DNA from: Kingdonia uniflora
Lineage: Eukaryota; Streptophyta; Magnoliopsida; Ranunculales; Circaeasteraceae
Length of the DNA stretch: 64,000 nt
Direction: 5' to 3'
NCBI GenBank assembly: GCA_014058105.1
Contig: JACGCM010000976.1
Span: 1-64,000 of the forward strand
The notes beneath the pieces were generated by a model. It was given only the letters and a program-made list of their open reading frames with translations, did no database searches and was not told the origin of the DNA. Of this stretch, positions 13,629 to 25,902 are shown piece after piece. Within the stretch, counting starts at the first letter, position 1. Every line of letters begins with the position of its first letter. The translations under genes were made by a program, and so were the position numbers.

Positions 13629-14401
13629 TTTTTAATAAAACCTAAAAATCATATTCCCTTTTTAAGTTAGTTAAATGACATATATTACATATATGATCAT
13701 TTGTTAGTATCGATACCGTTGTCGAGTATTACCTATCATTCTACTCTGTTCTATTTAGTATGATAATGTTGCATTAGTTATCGATGTGATTCTCACAAAT
13801 TTTATAAAAGTCAAAACTTCGATATTATCATATTTCTAGAACTGATCAATTTACCTAATAATTTTCTCAAAGTTTTTCAGAAACTATATATTTCTCGAAG
13901 ACATTTTGTCTGCCACCTAAATTCCCGCCAAAAAAGACTGAATTAAAATTTTTTGATTCTCCGTTATCTCCGGCTTGAGATAAGGCAATTTACGATGCAA
14001 ATTTTGGCAAAATAGTTTGCCCCAAATCTCACACCTTACAAACACCCTATTCCCTCATAACTGCCCATAACCACACCATAATACCTACAATGCCAAAATT
14101 CCATTCTCTCTCCATATCACCAATACTTGGACTATACCCTTTTATCACAATACTCCATTGTCATTCACGGTACCTTAAATGCCTCAATAACACCCCCATT
14201 ACATCCCAAAAAAGAAAAATTATATGAAAGCCCTTGAAGTGTTTTAATCAATTTATTCAGCAAAGCCTAACCATAACTCAAATTCCTTCATACATATTAC
14301 TCATACAGGTATTAGTAACAATAGGTTTGAAAGAAATTAAATCATCATTACATACAACAAATCATCGTGTTAAATTCCACGAAACAGGAAAAAAAAATTA
14401 A
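13629..14401. other. AT-rich region upstream of the TatA antisense ORF
   Basis: There are no ORFs with recognisable homology. It would hold the leader, introns or promoter of the antisense ORF. I see only AT-rich sequence with short homopolymers. Confidence 0.45.
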
Positions 14402-14410
14402 AAAAACTAA

Positions 14411-14497
14411 CCTTGAACTCGTACAGCTTTTAAATCATTCCTCTTTGCAAGTTTAGCTCTCTTGATGAGAACACCAATCTCCTCAGTACCAATTCTA
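14411..14497 (-). other. Candidate antisense exon in TatA
   Basis: On the minus strand an acceptor-like TTGTCTAG precedes about 85 bases reading IGTEEIGVLIKRAK and ending VRVQ, closed by a consensus donor CAAG/GTTAGTTT at about 14411. The phase fits the donor that ends the 51102-51445 reading frame on the far side of the CACTA insertion (AG + A giving Arg). I therefore infer that both are exons of one antisense transcription unit of TatA. I do not recognise the peptide. Further basic coding-like sequence (RRRRAREFKKRYARHY) lies at about 14650-14720 on the same strand. Confidence 0.35.
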
Positions 14498-14898
14498 GAC
14501 AAAGGCACAAGAGCGGAGAACAACAAATCAGTAATCACCGAAAAATTTAGAAAAAGTGAAGTAAGAACAGTCGCCACCCATAAAAAAAGTGGAGGAAGTT
14601 TGGCCCCACACGACTTATCATCGTACCTCTTCACAACCCCTCGATTACCTTCCTATCATAATGTCTAGCATATCTCTTCTTGAACTCTCGAGCCCTTCGT
14701 CTCCTAAAGATTACAGGCTTTTGCACTGCGGGCCTAAACCATTTAGACACATCTCTACCTCCTCTATGTTATCTATCTTTACCAATACCATCCTAAAATT
14801 CATAAACAAAGTATGTACATATAATTCCGTTTACCTCAATAGATCACCAACAGGAATACACCGAGCCATTGTTCCTTGTACACCTACAACTATAGTCC

Positions 14899-14901
14899 TC
14901 A
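14899..14901. other. CACTA target-site duplication, left (TCA)
   Basis: TCA here and at 50836-50838 flank the two ends of the CACTA element. Three-base duplications are characteristic of this superfamily. Confidence 0.75.
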
Positions 14902-15180
14902 TACTACTAAAAAAAATGATTTTTAGGGACCAGATATTAGAGACAGAGTAACATTTGTTTCAAATAATATCACATTCGGGATGGTTTTGATTTTGTCTCA
15001 TATCATTTTTGTTTATGGGACAGAAAAAATTGCCACCGTCCATAATAGTATAATTTTAGGGACAGTTGGACATACCCGTCCCTAATTGTATAAGTTCAGG
15101 GATAGTGGGACGTAGCTGTCCCAAATATCTTATGTTTAGGGATGGGAAAAATCACCGCTAAAACTGAAAATAGAAAGTTT
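14902..15180 (+). repeat. CACTA left terminal inverted repeat and subterminal repeats
   Basis: The terminal repeat starts at 14902. TTTAGGGAC-type motifs occur at about 14921, 15056 and 15137, with the inverse GTCCCTAA near 15088. Such clustered subterminal motifs are the usual binding sites of the TNP1/TnpA-type protein; the binding itself is inferred. Confidence 0.65.
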
Positions 15181-16550
15181 CAACTCAATTTTGTCTAATC
15201 AATCTCTCCTCGCGCAGTCCTTCTCCATATCAACTTAACTCAATATCCTCTCCACCGGAATCCTTCTCCCTCAACACTTTCCGACTGCTGAAACTTCTCA
15301 AAATCCTAATACAAATCTGATTTGTTGGTTGTTTCTTTTGGGTTTGCTGATTGTTGATATTTATTACTAATCTCTCTTACTTCACTCCAGGTTACATATT
15401 TGTTGATCTTTCTTACTGCTGTCGGGTTTGCTGATTTGTTGATCTCTTTTGATTCTCTCAGGTTTGCTTATTTGTTGATCCCAATTGCTGATCTCTATTA
15501 TTCTCTTATAATTTTTTCAATTTCAAACTTTAATTTTTTTTCCTTCTAGAATTGCTAGGTTCAATGTATAGTATTTAATTTTTATGTTGTGATTGAACAA
15601 TTCCTTTCTCATGATAGTTAATTCCCAATTGCTGACCTCACCTTACTCAGTAATCCAGCCTAATAAATGTAGTATAAAGGTGATGAAGTAAATTAACTAC
15701 ATTCCCTTTTGTACAATAATAAGAAAAGATTTCAAAGAACTGAATAAAATAGAGTAAAGAAGGTAGCTATCCTAGCTTTGTCTTTGGGCAAAAATATTGT
15801 CTGGCCGTATTTTCATGAAAACCAACGAAAAGTACAATCATTTTGGATCAAAATAGGAGAAGGAAATATCATGGAATTCTTTCTTTTGTGGTTTGGTTGG
15901 ACCTTGAAAATGATAGAAATTATCTAAGAATATACTTATTTGCAATAAACATGTTTTTGCCAAGATTGTCTGAATCTTGATTTTCTCTTTATATTCTACC
16001 TTCTGAATTTTCTTAATCCATAATTTTCCCTTTTGATCCGCACTCAACAATTTTCTTCAAAATAATTTCATTTCCAATAGGTGTTACTTTGAGTCGTACA
16101 TGTTCACTCTATTTTACTGAGGCTGAAGTTTAAAAGCATTTTCCACCTTCAAAATAATTAAAGACTTCATATACTTTCTTTCTTTTGTATAAATAAGTGT
16201 GATTTAAGTACCAAACTCTTCTTGATGTTAAAAATACATAACATATTATGAGCAACATACCTGTAAGTACTAAACGCTTCTTGATGTTAGAAATACAGAA
16301 CATATTGTGAGCATCATACCTGGGTATAAACATTTATAGTTCAATACTAATGATCCTCCCAAAATCTTATCAAAGACACTCCTCCAAATGTCTGAATCTA
16401 GCTTTCTTTACTGGCTAATACCATGAACCTCATGCCAAAACACCAAATGCACCTACTTTCGTATGAGAGAAATAGTAGAAAAATGAAGATGAACTCAATG
16501 AAACTGTTGGCCCAATCCTTTACCAGTTACCATTTTATAAAGAGCTTCCT
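15181..16550. other. CACTA 5' region: leader-like sequence and a short tandem duplication
   Basis: From 15200 to 15520 the sequence is pyrimidine-rich and repeats GGTTTGCTGATTTGTTGATC-like motifs about four times, as in plant 5' leaders. From 15640 the DNA is AT-rich without recognised coding. A 59-bp segment is duplicated in tandem at 16205-16263 and 16264-16322 with several mismatches. Confidence 0.5.
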
Positions 16551-16559
16551 TAGGAGACA

Positions 16560-17510
16560 CTAAACACATGGTCGTAGCCACCCTAGGATGCGCAATCTAT
16601 TCAAAGTAAGCTTATAAATGTTTGTTATCCCTCAGAAAAAATTGGGATTCAAAGCTCCTCGACATGGTTCCAAAGATCTATGCATCCATGCTAGAAAAGA
16701 TCTCTACAGATCTCATGTAGTATTTCCAATCCAACTTTGCCCCACATTTCTTTTTAACCTCTTCTTCTTCATCACCTTCTTTAACCTTTTAGCATCTCCC
16801 TAATTACCATTATCTGCGTATAAATTTGATATCAACAAGGAACTCCCAGCACTCTTAGGCTCGAGCTCAGACACATGCTTTGCAATTATTTCTTTAAGCT
16901 CAACATTTCCATGATTTCTACATGCCCCTAACAATGCTCCCCGCACAAACAAGTCAGGCTTGATGGCCATGTTTTTGATCAATTCGTAAGCCTCAACGGG
17001 CTCACCTGCTCAACCTATAAGATCCTCCAAGCATTCGCAGTGTTCCAACCTTGGTTTAATTCTATGCTCTTCACTCATCAAATGGAAAATATGTTGTCCA
17101 ACATCAACCATTCCTACATGATAGTAAGTAGTGAGAATTTTTGTAAATGTTAAGTGATTTACTTTACATCCCTTCTTCTCCGTCATCTCATTGAATAACT
17201 TGATTCTTTCAATGTTATACCCATGATTTGCATATCCAAATATCATAAAGATCCATGTTATGGTATTTTTAGTGCTCATCTTCTTGAACAACATCTCAGC
17301 TACAAATATAGTATCGTACTTCGAATGTATGTCAATGAGAGCACTACTTACAAATACATCTTCTTTGATTCTTAAAGCCAATACATATCCATGATTCTCG
17401 TTTCTGCTTATCAAATCTTCCTTAGTCGAACAGGCACGCAACATACCACTAATTGTTTACGAGTTAGGCCTGATACCAACATTCACCATCTGCTTAAACA
17501 TGTCGAACGC
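16560..17510 (-). pseudogene. PPR gene fragment (C-terminal PPR motifs plus E-type end), captured in CACTA
   Basis: The minus-strand translation has the 35-residue rhythm of pentatricopeptide repeats: EDVFVSSALIDIHSKY, TWIFMIFGYANHGY, GCKVNHLTFTKILTTYYHVGM, MAIKPDLFVRGALLGACRNHG. It then continues into an E-motif-like LEPKSAGSSLLISNLYA and a SWIGN-like stretch near 16730. PPR proteins bind organellar RNA; the E-type tail is typical of editing factors. Only the last few repeats are present. Stops interrupt it (TAA in the first repeat near 17460, TGA near 17010), and there is no start. It lies between the CACTA left end and the transposase gene, on the opposite strand, so it is best read as a host gene piece picked up by the transposon. 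Confidence 0.75.
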
Positions 17511-17700
17511 TTTATTATTACGAAAATCTCCTTTCCTTGTTATTTACTTTCATTGCTCTTATTATGCTTTTCATAATTTATTATATTTCTCAAATTATTA
17601 GTTACTTTAAAGTATAAACTCCAAATATATAAATATATTTTTTTTAATATTTTTTTCATTTGTTAAAATTAAATATATTTATGTGTTAAATTTTAGGTGA

Positions 17701-18009
17701 TTAGCAAAACATTCTTGAAAATTTTAATATTGACAAGAATTGGATCTCACTTGATAGGAGTTCAAAGGAATACATTGATGGAGTTAAAATATTACCTTTG
17801 CTTATAAAAACAAGAATATTGAAACGTCGCATATCAATTGCATGTATAGTAAATCTATAAATCAGGTATACCACAATCAACAAACAATTCTAACTCACAT
17901 AGAGTTGTATGGTTTTGAAAAGAGCTACAAGGATTAGATTTATCATGGGGACCCTTTTGGTGGTTTGTGTAACAATATTATGAAGCATGGCATGCTCGAT
18001 CATGATATG
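17701..18009 (+). pseudogene. CACTA TNP2-like transposase, 5' exon part (split by TatB)
   Basis: The reading around 17735 (DKNWISLDRSSKEYIDGVK) matches the N-terminal zinc-region start of plant TNP2-like transposases. After a frame change it continues as IELYGFEKSYKD, a TAG where Trp is expected, then IYHGDPFGG. It runs up to the TatB target site ATATG at 18005-18009. The frame resumes directly at 41739 (HHDSSIHAN). TNP2 is the catalytic protein of CACTA elements. The interruption plus stops inactivate it. Confidence 0.8.
18005..18009. other. TatB target-site duplication, left (ATATG)
   Basis: ATATG precedes the left LTR; the same five bases follow the right LTR at 41734-41738. Five-base duplications are typical of Ty3/gypsy integrases. 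Confidence 0.9.
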
Positions 18010-18585
18010 TGTAATCCCCTAATTCCGTAAGCTCAAGATAGCTTAGAATTAGCTCTTACACCAATGTTCCTGTGAAAAAACTAATGTAAAGTAGGAAATG
18101 ACACAAATTATTTAGCATGGAAAACCTATGAATAGCTAAAAATTAACGACCTCGAGTTGAGGGTTTTGTTAACATTAACTCTTATTGATTGAGGCTGATA
18201 TCTTATTACAAGTGATCTCTCAAACTAGAAATATTTGATCTTCTAAATAAGAAATTTGTTATTTGCAAATCTCAAAAATCTAGTTTTCTTGGTGATTTCT
18301 TGTATATTTTCTTGGACCTTGTCTCTTCTGGAACTTTTTCCTTATATAGGCCTTGCCCGCAGTTCATTATGGTGTTGAAGCACATACTCCGAACAATAAG
18401 GGAAGTTAAGGTTGACTGAGTAGCTATTAAGTTTATGAGAGACTTGTATCTTTGACTTGTTCATACTTTTCTACTGTACTCGATCCATGTTCTACATTAG
18501 TTCGTGGTATAGGTATCGATGCTGATGCGTGAGTCTGATATGGAGGTAGTTTGAATTGGGTTAGGTCGAGGGATAGGTCCCTACA
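18010..18585 (-). repeat. TatB 3' LTR
   Basis: It begins (minus sense) TGTAGGGACC at 18585 and ends GGGGATTACA at 18010. It pairs with 41157-41733. The inner edge is preceded in element sense by the purine-rich GAATGGGCGAT. Confidence 0.9.
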
Positions 18586-18845
18586 ATCGCCCATTCGCAA
18601 CAAAAGTCGCGAGTGGCTTTGGTTGAGAAAGAACCTGTTGAATTTGTGGTGTTGGAAGTTGCAAAGAAATGAGTAATTTAATGTTGATTTGACTGGGATG
18701 GAAAATGGGCATTTTTTTTATGGATGGATGTATTTGCATTGAATAATGATGGAAATATTGATGTACGTGATGTTTGGGGATATAAGAGTCGTTCAGTATT
18801 GAATGATGACTAATTTGGAAATGTACCTGCACATTAAATATGAGG

Positions 18846-18856
18846 GTTATATAAAT
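18846..18856 (+). promoter_or_regulatory. TATA-like box for the TatB antisense ORF
   Basis: TTATATAAATGG lies about 70 bases before the ATG at 18925 that opens the plus-strand extra ORF. It sits inside TatB but faces opposite to TatB transcription. Function is inferred from position and consensus only. Confidence 0.4.
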
Positions 18857-18924
18857 GGTACCTGCACTGAGAATTTTGGCAAAGTACGTTGTGTTGAAAA
18901 ATTCTCTGGGAGTCTAGATTGATA

Positions 18925-21900
18925 ATGGTAAAGACCCAGATAATGGTTTATGAAGAGAAAGTTTCAGCAAAGATGTTGAAATTTAAGTTGAGATACTTCG
19001 GTGTCCAATCATTGGAGATGCCCCCCCCCCCTCATTCCCATTCCCCCGACGTATCAGGATATATCAGAATAAGAAGCAGCTGAAGCTGAAGATGATTTTT
19101 ACTGTTTGTAGAGATTTTACTACGTTGTCTTGACAGGCGAGCAACATTGGAAGTGTCTCTGCATCCTTCTAGAGAATAAGGTTAAGGAGACAAATGCAGA
19201 GACCGGTGTAATTGTTAGGCAACTTTATAAATTGAATGGTATCATATCCTCCAAACTTTGATGTATTTAGTGAGTTTTGTAAATCCAAAGTTCTTATAGG
19301 GGGAAGATAGAACTTTGTAGAACATGTCGGTAGGCAGTTTAAAAGTTGTATAGTAGAATCTGGGGAAGAAAATTTCTTTCTATTGGTTGATTTATATATG
19401 GAGAAATTGGATAAGGGGCCAGATAAATCAATCTCCTTGAAGTTTTATGATGAAAATGTCCAGGGCGACCTGGAAGAGGGCTTCTATGTTACCTATCTTA
19501 GTTGGAGTATGGGTTGAGTTTTCCCCTTAGCAATCTTGCAAAAGGGATAATGAATATCATAGGGGCATGTCCTGCCCAGTTGAAGGGGAACATGTGAGAG
19601 GTAATAAATGTCTATGAAAGTTTGAATAAGTTGTAGGGGAGAATGAGGAGAGGAAAATATCTCCTGAAGATGTTTTGCAGTTTAATGGAGTAAAGAATTA
19701 TTCTGCAAGTGGAGGAGTATATTTTTTTGTGAGCTTGACTCGACCTCCTTTCTTCGATCTAAATTTAGCAGGCCGAATATGGAATGATAATGCAATTTGG
19801 TTAAAAGGTGATTGCCTTCTGAGAGAAGATGAAGAAACAATGGATCTTTTGTATAGAACTGTGAAGAAAAGTGAGTGAAATAATGTATAATATCGAACAA
19901 CTGAAATTTGAATGTTGTTCTATTGTTGATAATGTATTTTTATTAGACAAGTCCTTAGTCGAAGGTGAAGAAGAAGATATCCCTGTTAGATATGGTTGCT
20001 CAGGAAAGGGTTAAGCTCAAGGTCGTGCAGCAAGACCTCAGTATTAATCGAAATAAATGAGCTAAAAGCAGGTCCGGGAAAGTTTAAAAGTCCCAAGCAT
20101 CAAGACTTATGACGGGTGTTGGTGGCAGCAAAAAGAGGGGAGCAGATGGAGAGAGACGAGTGGCTTTTCCAAAAGCCTCTTGAGTGGATTTACGGATGTG
20201 CCGAATTCTACCACATCGAACAAGCTAGCTCGTGCATTTCTGAAGATGAAGATGTTGAAGCATGGCTCGACCTCTGGAACCCCTGGGTGTGGTGAGGTCA
20301 AGGAAGAGACAAAAAAGAGATGGGTTGACCCTTCTTCAGAACTGATTGGGGCAAAGGTTACAGAAAATTAACCTGCTGAAGACGGGTTGAAAGTTATGGA
20401 GAATAGGGCAACGCTTGCAGCACGTAATACTGTGGAGGAGATGAGCAAGGTAGTAATTTCAATGATTTGAATGTTTTTTGAATAGTAATTTGAGCCTAAA
20501 ATGTGTTTGATTTGTTTTTGCAGGTTGCTCGCTTGATGAAGGGGATCTTCCTCGGGATCGAGGAGGAAAAAACCGTGCCCGAGAGTAGGAAGGCAGAGCT
20601 CGAGAAGGAGGTAGCCTGATTAAATTTTGATTTGGTTCAGGAATGGAAGCGACTGAATTCTGTGAAGGCTGCGGAAGAGGTAAAGATTCGCAAACTAGCA
20701 AAAAAAAGAGGAAGAATCTAGAAGAGGTGGTATTTCAGCGTGATTGACTTGGGCGCCACCTCCTTGAAATGGGATACTCCAAAGCTGAGGTGAATGACAT
20801 TATGGAAGATACCTATGTTGATGAGGAGGAGGATGAAGCTGATGGGGCCAGAGTTGTACGAGGGTTGGATGGTCTCTCTCCCCAAACTGAGCTAGAAAAC
20901 CAAGTGGATAATATTGCAGGCCCAGAGAATGAGATGGTAGAGTGAAATTGCTGACTCTTTGGTTATATGATTATGGGGGGTTTGTGAACTGTAACTGAAT
21001 GGATCAATGTAGGCTAAGTGATGTTTGTAAACCTTGTTTGTAGAAACATAAGGATATGTGCCACAGAATAAAAGAATTAGATAATAAGCTTACCAAGGAG
21101 AAAGACGCCCTAGCGTCCCTGTTAACTTCATAAGCAAAGCTACAGGCTAGAAAAGAGCAAGGGATATTTGACTTATATATTGCATTACTCTAGAGCTATA
21201 AAGTAAAAATTATAGCATAGAGACAGGCCAAAAATGTACTAATAGTTTAGGGGCAATGGTACCCAATTGTGTATAGATAATATCAAACTGCTGAAAAAGT
21301 TAGAACATAGAAAATGTGTACCTTGAAATTGGAAGTATGTGCTACTGTAATTGAACTTGGATCATATTTCGACCTTAAGTTTAGAAGCAATTTTACTTAG
21401 TAGATGTCAAAAAATAGAAATTTGTTAGAAATAAGATTCTTGTATGTATTGAATGAGTGTTCTTGAATCGAACTTGATGTATTGTATCTGTGATGTATAG
21501 GTCAAACTGGAGTCAGCTCGCTTGAGCGAAGAAGATACACACCAATATAACCAAGAGTTTGCAATAGAGTTTAATAGAATGAGGAAGGAAAATATAGATA
21601 GGGAAGATCAACACGTAAAGGTACATTTCAAGTTCGTTGAGGCAACACAAATTATTAATGACCTCACTCGGAAGATCGAGGAGAAGAATGCCGATATTAG
21701 TAAGGGGTAAAAAGAGTTTGCGAAGACAAAGGCAGAGACAGCGAAGCTCAAAAGCTAGAATGATGCACTGATGGTAAAGAATAAGAAGGCAGGCATGGCT
21801 CGATACCTTATCCAGGCTTTAGAAATGTCAGGGAAAGAGTTAAGCCATTTTGTGGCCAGTCTAAAGGACCAATTGATCAGCAAAACGAACGAACAAGAAT

Positions 21901-22905
21901 AAAATGATTAAAAAAGATAGCAACCTGAGGAGAGCTCGAGATGACCTATCTAACTCCAAAATTGCAGTTGAGCAGTTAACTGCTATTTTACTTGATAAAG
22001 ATATTAAGTTTCGGCTGGTGCAAAGAAAATATGATGAGCTGAATGAGAGGGTGGCACAATTGAGGACCGATTTGACTCTGTCCAATCCGCGCGTTAAAAA
22101 TGTCGAGGCTGGAGAACACTCAAGGAAGAATATGGGTGATATCAGGGTCTCTATTATTCAAGGGGATATTGTTAGCCTATCAGATTGAATCAGAGAGTTG
22201 GAGGGAAATGTAGTTCAAACTCAAGGTCACGTACAAAAAGGAAATGGGGGGTTAAGGGAGTGCCAAGGTAAGTTGGATGCTGCTCATGTTAGGGAACATG
22301 AGTTATAACGGGTGATTAGAAGTAAGGATATTTTAATAAAAAAATAAGATGATTTGTTAAAGAAATCTCCTGTTGGGGTAGGTGTAGATAGGGAGCTAAG
22401 GAACTTCATGCTCAGGTGGCAGAATTAAGGATGATGAACTAGGCTGAGTCAGATAAAGTAGTTGAGAAGGCGAGGGAGCTTATTAATCTAATTTCCCGCC
22501 CAGATAGTCGCATGAAATGGGCATAAAGCACGGTACAAGAAGCTGTAAGAGTGCCTTTAGAAAGTGAGAGTAAATTATTCCAAGGCAGTTATGCTCGAAG
22601 TATCGTGCTCAGAGATACTAATGACAATTATTGCCTATTTTATTGAGGTGGTAAGAAGGCTTAAGTTAGAGAAAGATACCTTGCACGACTGTTTGTCGGA
22701 TAGAGGATGCATTTGCAGAGGTGATGTAGATCGAGGAACCTATATGAACTTAATGAAAATGGAGTTAGGTTCTTGACCTTCAAAATTGGTAGAGCAAGGC
22801 AGGATTTCTGTAACTGCTCGAGCTCAAGATTTTATGGCTGATTTTCCTCCTGCTGTAGGGAAAAGCATTGTTGGCCTCCCATCAGCAGAGAAAAATCATT
22901 TGTAG
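18925..22905 (+). pseudogene. TatB antisense extra ORF, multi-exon, broken
   Basis: An ATG at 18925 opens about 60 codons, which reach a run of C near 19021 where the frame is lost. Near 19480-19640 the core reads FYVTYLSWSMG, FPL and GACPAQLKGNM, aligning with the TatA and TatC cores. At 19675-19878 FFVSLTRPPFFDLNLAGRIW then NDNAIWLKGDCLL matches plant gypsy-type transposon proteins. Intron-like gaps with GT/AG ends follow: 19871-19946 (GTGAGT to TTATTAG), about 20449-20521 and about 20937-21051. A further acceptor is at about 21500. The 3' half (21522-22190) encodes long charged coiled-coil helices. It ends at TAG 22903. In-frame stops show decay. The function of this ORF class is unknown. 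Confidence 0.7.
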
Positions 22906-22937
22906 TGGTTGTATATGTAACCTATAAAAGTATCAGC

Positions 22938-23420
22938 CACAGACATATTGAGAGATAAAAGCTAGTTTTTTCTTTGCTTTATCTTATGTCTGGTAGTGTT
23001 TTTTGATTAAAAACTAGTATTACCTTTGTTTTAATGTAGAGTATGTATAGAGTTCGATTGAAAGCTTATTTTACTTATGCTTTAATTTGTTTAATTGTCA
23101 CAGCCATATTGAGAGATGAAAGCTAGTTTGACTTTTGCTTTATCTTATGTTTGGTAAAGTTATTTAATTAAAAACTTGCATTACCATCGCTTTAATCGTA
23201 GAGTATGTATAGAACTTGATTGAAAGCTAGTTTTACCTTTGCTTTAATCGGTATAATTGTCGCAACCATATTAAGAGATGATAGTTTGACATTTTCTTTA
23301 TCTTATGTCTGGTAGAGTTCTTTGATTAAAAAGTAGCATTACTATCATTTTAATTGTAGAGTATGTATAGAGTACGATTGAAAGCTAGCTTTACCTTTGC
23401 TTTAACCGGAATATAGGTCG
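22938..23420. repeat. TatB 3' region tandem repeat, ~161 bp, three copies
   Basis: Copies start with CACAGACATATTGAGAGAT (22938), CACAGCCATATTGAGAGATG (23099) and CGCAACCATATTAAGAGATG (23261). Shared blocks are GAAAGCTAGTTTTACCTTTGCTTTAAT and TAGAGTATGTATAGA. They lie between the end of pol and the antisense ORF, as in other Tat elements. Confidence 0.85.
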
Positions 23421-23574
23421 ATTAAAAGCTAGTATTACTTTAGCTTTAGTCTATGTATTGTCTACCTAAGTAGAAAGTAATGTGGGAAAAAACTTGGAAG
23501 TTTTCATTAAATAAAATAGAATGTACATTACTGGAGATGAAATCTCACTTTTGGAATAAAAAGAACAAGATTTT

Positions 23575-24760
23575 GAAGTAGAAAAGTGAGGGACGTAACG
23601 ATAGTACCGTTTTAGTTGCCTAGTATTCCATGGAGTTGGGATTCAAACTCCTTGCTCAGTCATGAGATAATATGATCCCAGACCATTTAGACCAGTGATT
23701 AGGACTAGACCCTCCTATTTTTTTCCAGTTTCTCGGCATGAACCTCTTTTCTGAGTAACGAAATTTCTCTGAGGACGAGATCATTGATTTGAAATGTATG
23801 GCTTCAGACTCATCTATTGTATGAACTGACCAACATATGGTGATATCGACCTAGGTTGGCAATAGCGCATTCCCTAGTTTCCTCAATCCAATACATATTG
23901 CAGAACAATTTGAACTAATTATCTTTGTCGGTAAGCTCCTGATCTTTAACTTGATGATGGTATTTTATTGGAATGACAACTTCTGTGCCATAGGCGTGGA
24001 GGAATGGGGTACAGCCGGTTGATTGACGTGGAGTGATACGGTAAGCCTATAAGACATAAGGGAGTTCTTATATCCAGTTTCCTTTTTTTTTATGAGTGAA
24101 GCCTTTCCTTGATTCCATCCACGATGGTTTTGTTGGGGATTTTGGCTTGATCATTGCCTTGAGGGTAGTATGGATTAGATGGTGAGTGGATAATGTTGTG
24201 TTTTATGAGGAAAGCTAAGACTTTTTCTCCATTTAATTGTGTCTTATTATCGATTCAAATCAGGTGGGGGCATCCAAACCAAGTGATGATGTGCTCCTAG
24301 ATAAAAGAGGTGACCTCTTCATCTCTAGTTTGACAGAGTAGAACTGCTTCTACCCATTTTATAGAATAATCTATAGCCATGAGTTGGTATTTTCAGTTAC
24401 CTAGAGTATTAAAAAATTCTCCGACGAGATCGAGTGCCCACCGCTTGATTGGCCAGAACATCTTGCTTGCATGTAATTCGAGCGCAGGGGCATGGATCAT
24501 GTGTTCATGTCGTTGACATGTATCGCATTTGTGTGAGTACGCTTTTGCTTGCTTGCGCAAGCTTGGCCAAAATATTTCTTGTATAATGGATCTATTAGCA
24601 AGAAATTGACCCACGGCATGGGTGTCGTAAGTTCCTTCATGTAAATCTTTAAATAATTTGCCTGCTTTCTTCCTGGATAGGCACTTAAGATAAGGCCCCA
24701 TGACTGAACGGCGATACATAAAACCCTTTTAAACTGTATAGCACTTCAAATTTTCAATTA
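23575..24760 (-). pseudogene. TatB integrase
   Basis: On the minus strand 24719-24393 is open and carries the zinc-binding pattern: LHEGTYDTH, then FWPSL, then CDTCQRHEH. The first catalytic segment WALDLVG follows. Further left, in changing frames, come ITPRQSTGCTPFLHAYGTEVVIPI (near 24030) and the C-terminal region to about 23580. Integrase inserts the element's cDNA into host DNA. Several stops and frameshifts lie between the core and the C-terminus. It is separated from the RNase H coding to the right by a short degenerate linker. Confidence 0.8.
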
Positions 24761-24889
24761 ACTGTCGGCGCTCTTACGAATCTATTTGAAGGAGCCCGTC
24801 GCATTCGTTCTTTGAGCCGAGGTAGACAATAAATGGCTTTCGTCATTCGTCGTCTTTCTCTTCATCACCCCCAGTGTTGATCATGCATA

Positions 24890-25515
24890 CTGAATGTCGA
24901 TCAATGTTGGGGTTAATATCACTTTGATCTGGAGATATCTAGCTTCTATACCCAAGACCCCGACTAGATAAGCCAAGGAATTGGCATGTCTGCTTTTACC
25001 CTGAGGAAGATAATCAAGAGTTACTTTCTCAAGCTGGCTCATTCTATCAGTAACGAGGGTTGCATATTCGATTATCTTACTATTCTTCTTGTATTGCTCA
25101 GAGTAATGGTGAACGATGAGTAGAAAATATGTACATACTGAGAGCCCTGGGACGTCGAGCTCAATTGCGAAGTCGAGTCCATAAATGAGAGCTTTGTATT
25201 CGGTGACATTGTTGGAAGCTTCAAAATCTAAGCAGAATGATTTCTTGATTTTTTCATTGGAAGGGGTAATTAATACGATTCCAATTCTTGAACCTGCGGG
25301 TCCTGCTGAACCATCTGTAAGAAGTCTCTACCCTTTCCTTATAACCCATTCAGCTCGTTCATCAAATGCTTTGGTAGGTGGATCTTCTGAAATTTCTTCT
25401 GCGAGGTCAGGATCATGCTCCTTCCAAGCGGGATCTTCCACTGGGAAATTGGCAACGGCCTGACCCTTTTCTGAATGTTGTTGTTCAAACTTGATATCAT
25501 GTTTTCTGAATGTCG
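24890..25515 (-). pseudogene. TatB RNase H, cut at TatC junction
   Basis: Reading leftwards from 25515, the translation enters at KFEQQHSEKGQAVANF, the conserved stretch before Tat RNase H. It continues through an acidic linker and one stop to LTDGSAGPAGSRIGIVL (first catalytic Asp) and NNVTEYKALIYGL (catalytic Glu), then on towards integrase. RNase H removes RNA from the RNA/DNA hybrid. The upstream RT half lies across TatC at 38067 and beyond. About 200 residues expected between the two halves are missing. Confidence 0.8.
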
Positions 25516-25818
25516 GTAACGAGGAGCACCCAGACCCACGACCCTGAAGGGATAGCCTAAGAATTTCCTAGGGTACGTGAGTATGGATGCTCCTAGGTCA
25601 AATCCCCCCTATAAATAGGGTGGAAAGGATAAACCAAAAGGATTATCTTCTTCTTCTTCCTTATTCTTCAAGCATTCTACTCTTCCTTAACGATCTCGAA
25701 TGCAACTACAGAGACAGAGAGAACCCGGAGAGAGTTGGGCGGTGCCCTCCTCCGGCACAGTATCAAGCCTAATCTATCAAACGATTATTGTATCTCCTAG
25801 TAAAACAAGGAGACTACA
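25516..25818 (+). repeat. TatC 5' LTR, truncated by ~212 bp
   Basis: It matches 37746-38066 of the 3' LTR, including the TATA-like TATAAATAGGG at about 25610 and a TTCTTCTTC run. The first ~212 bp of the LTR (37534-37745 in the other copy) are missing, and TatB sequence begins abruptly to the left. Confidence 0.88.
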
Positions 25819-25902
25819 ATTGGTGTCATCTGCGTTCCCCACCAAAGCATCTTCCGGGCAATGATGGTGGCTTCCACCCGCAATCTATCCTAAGAACAAG
25901 CC

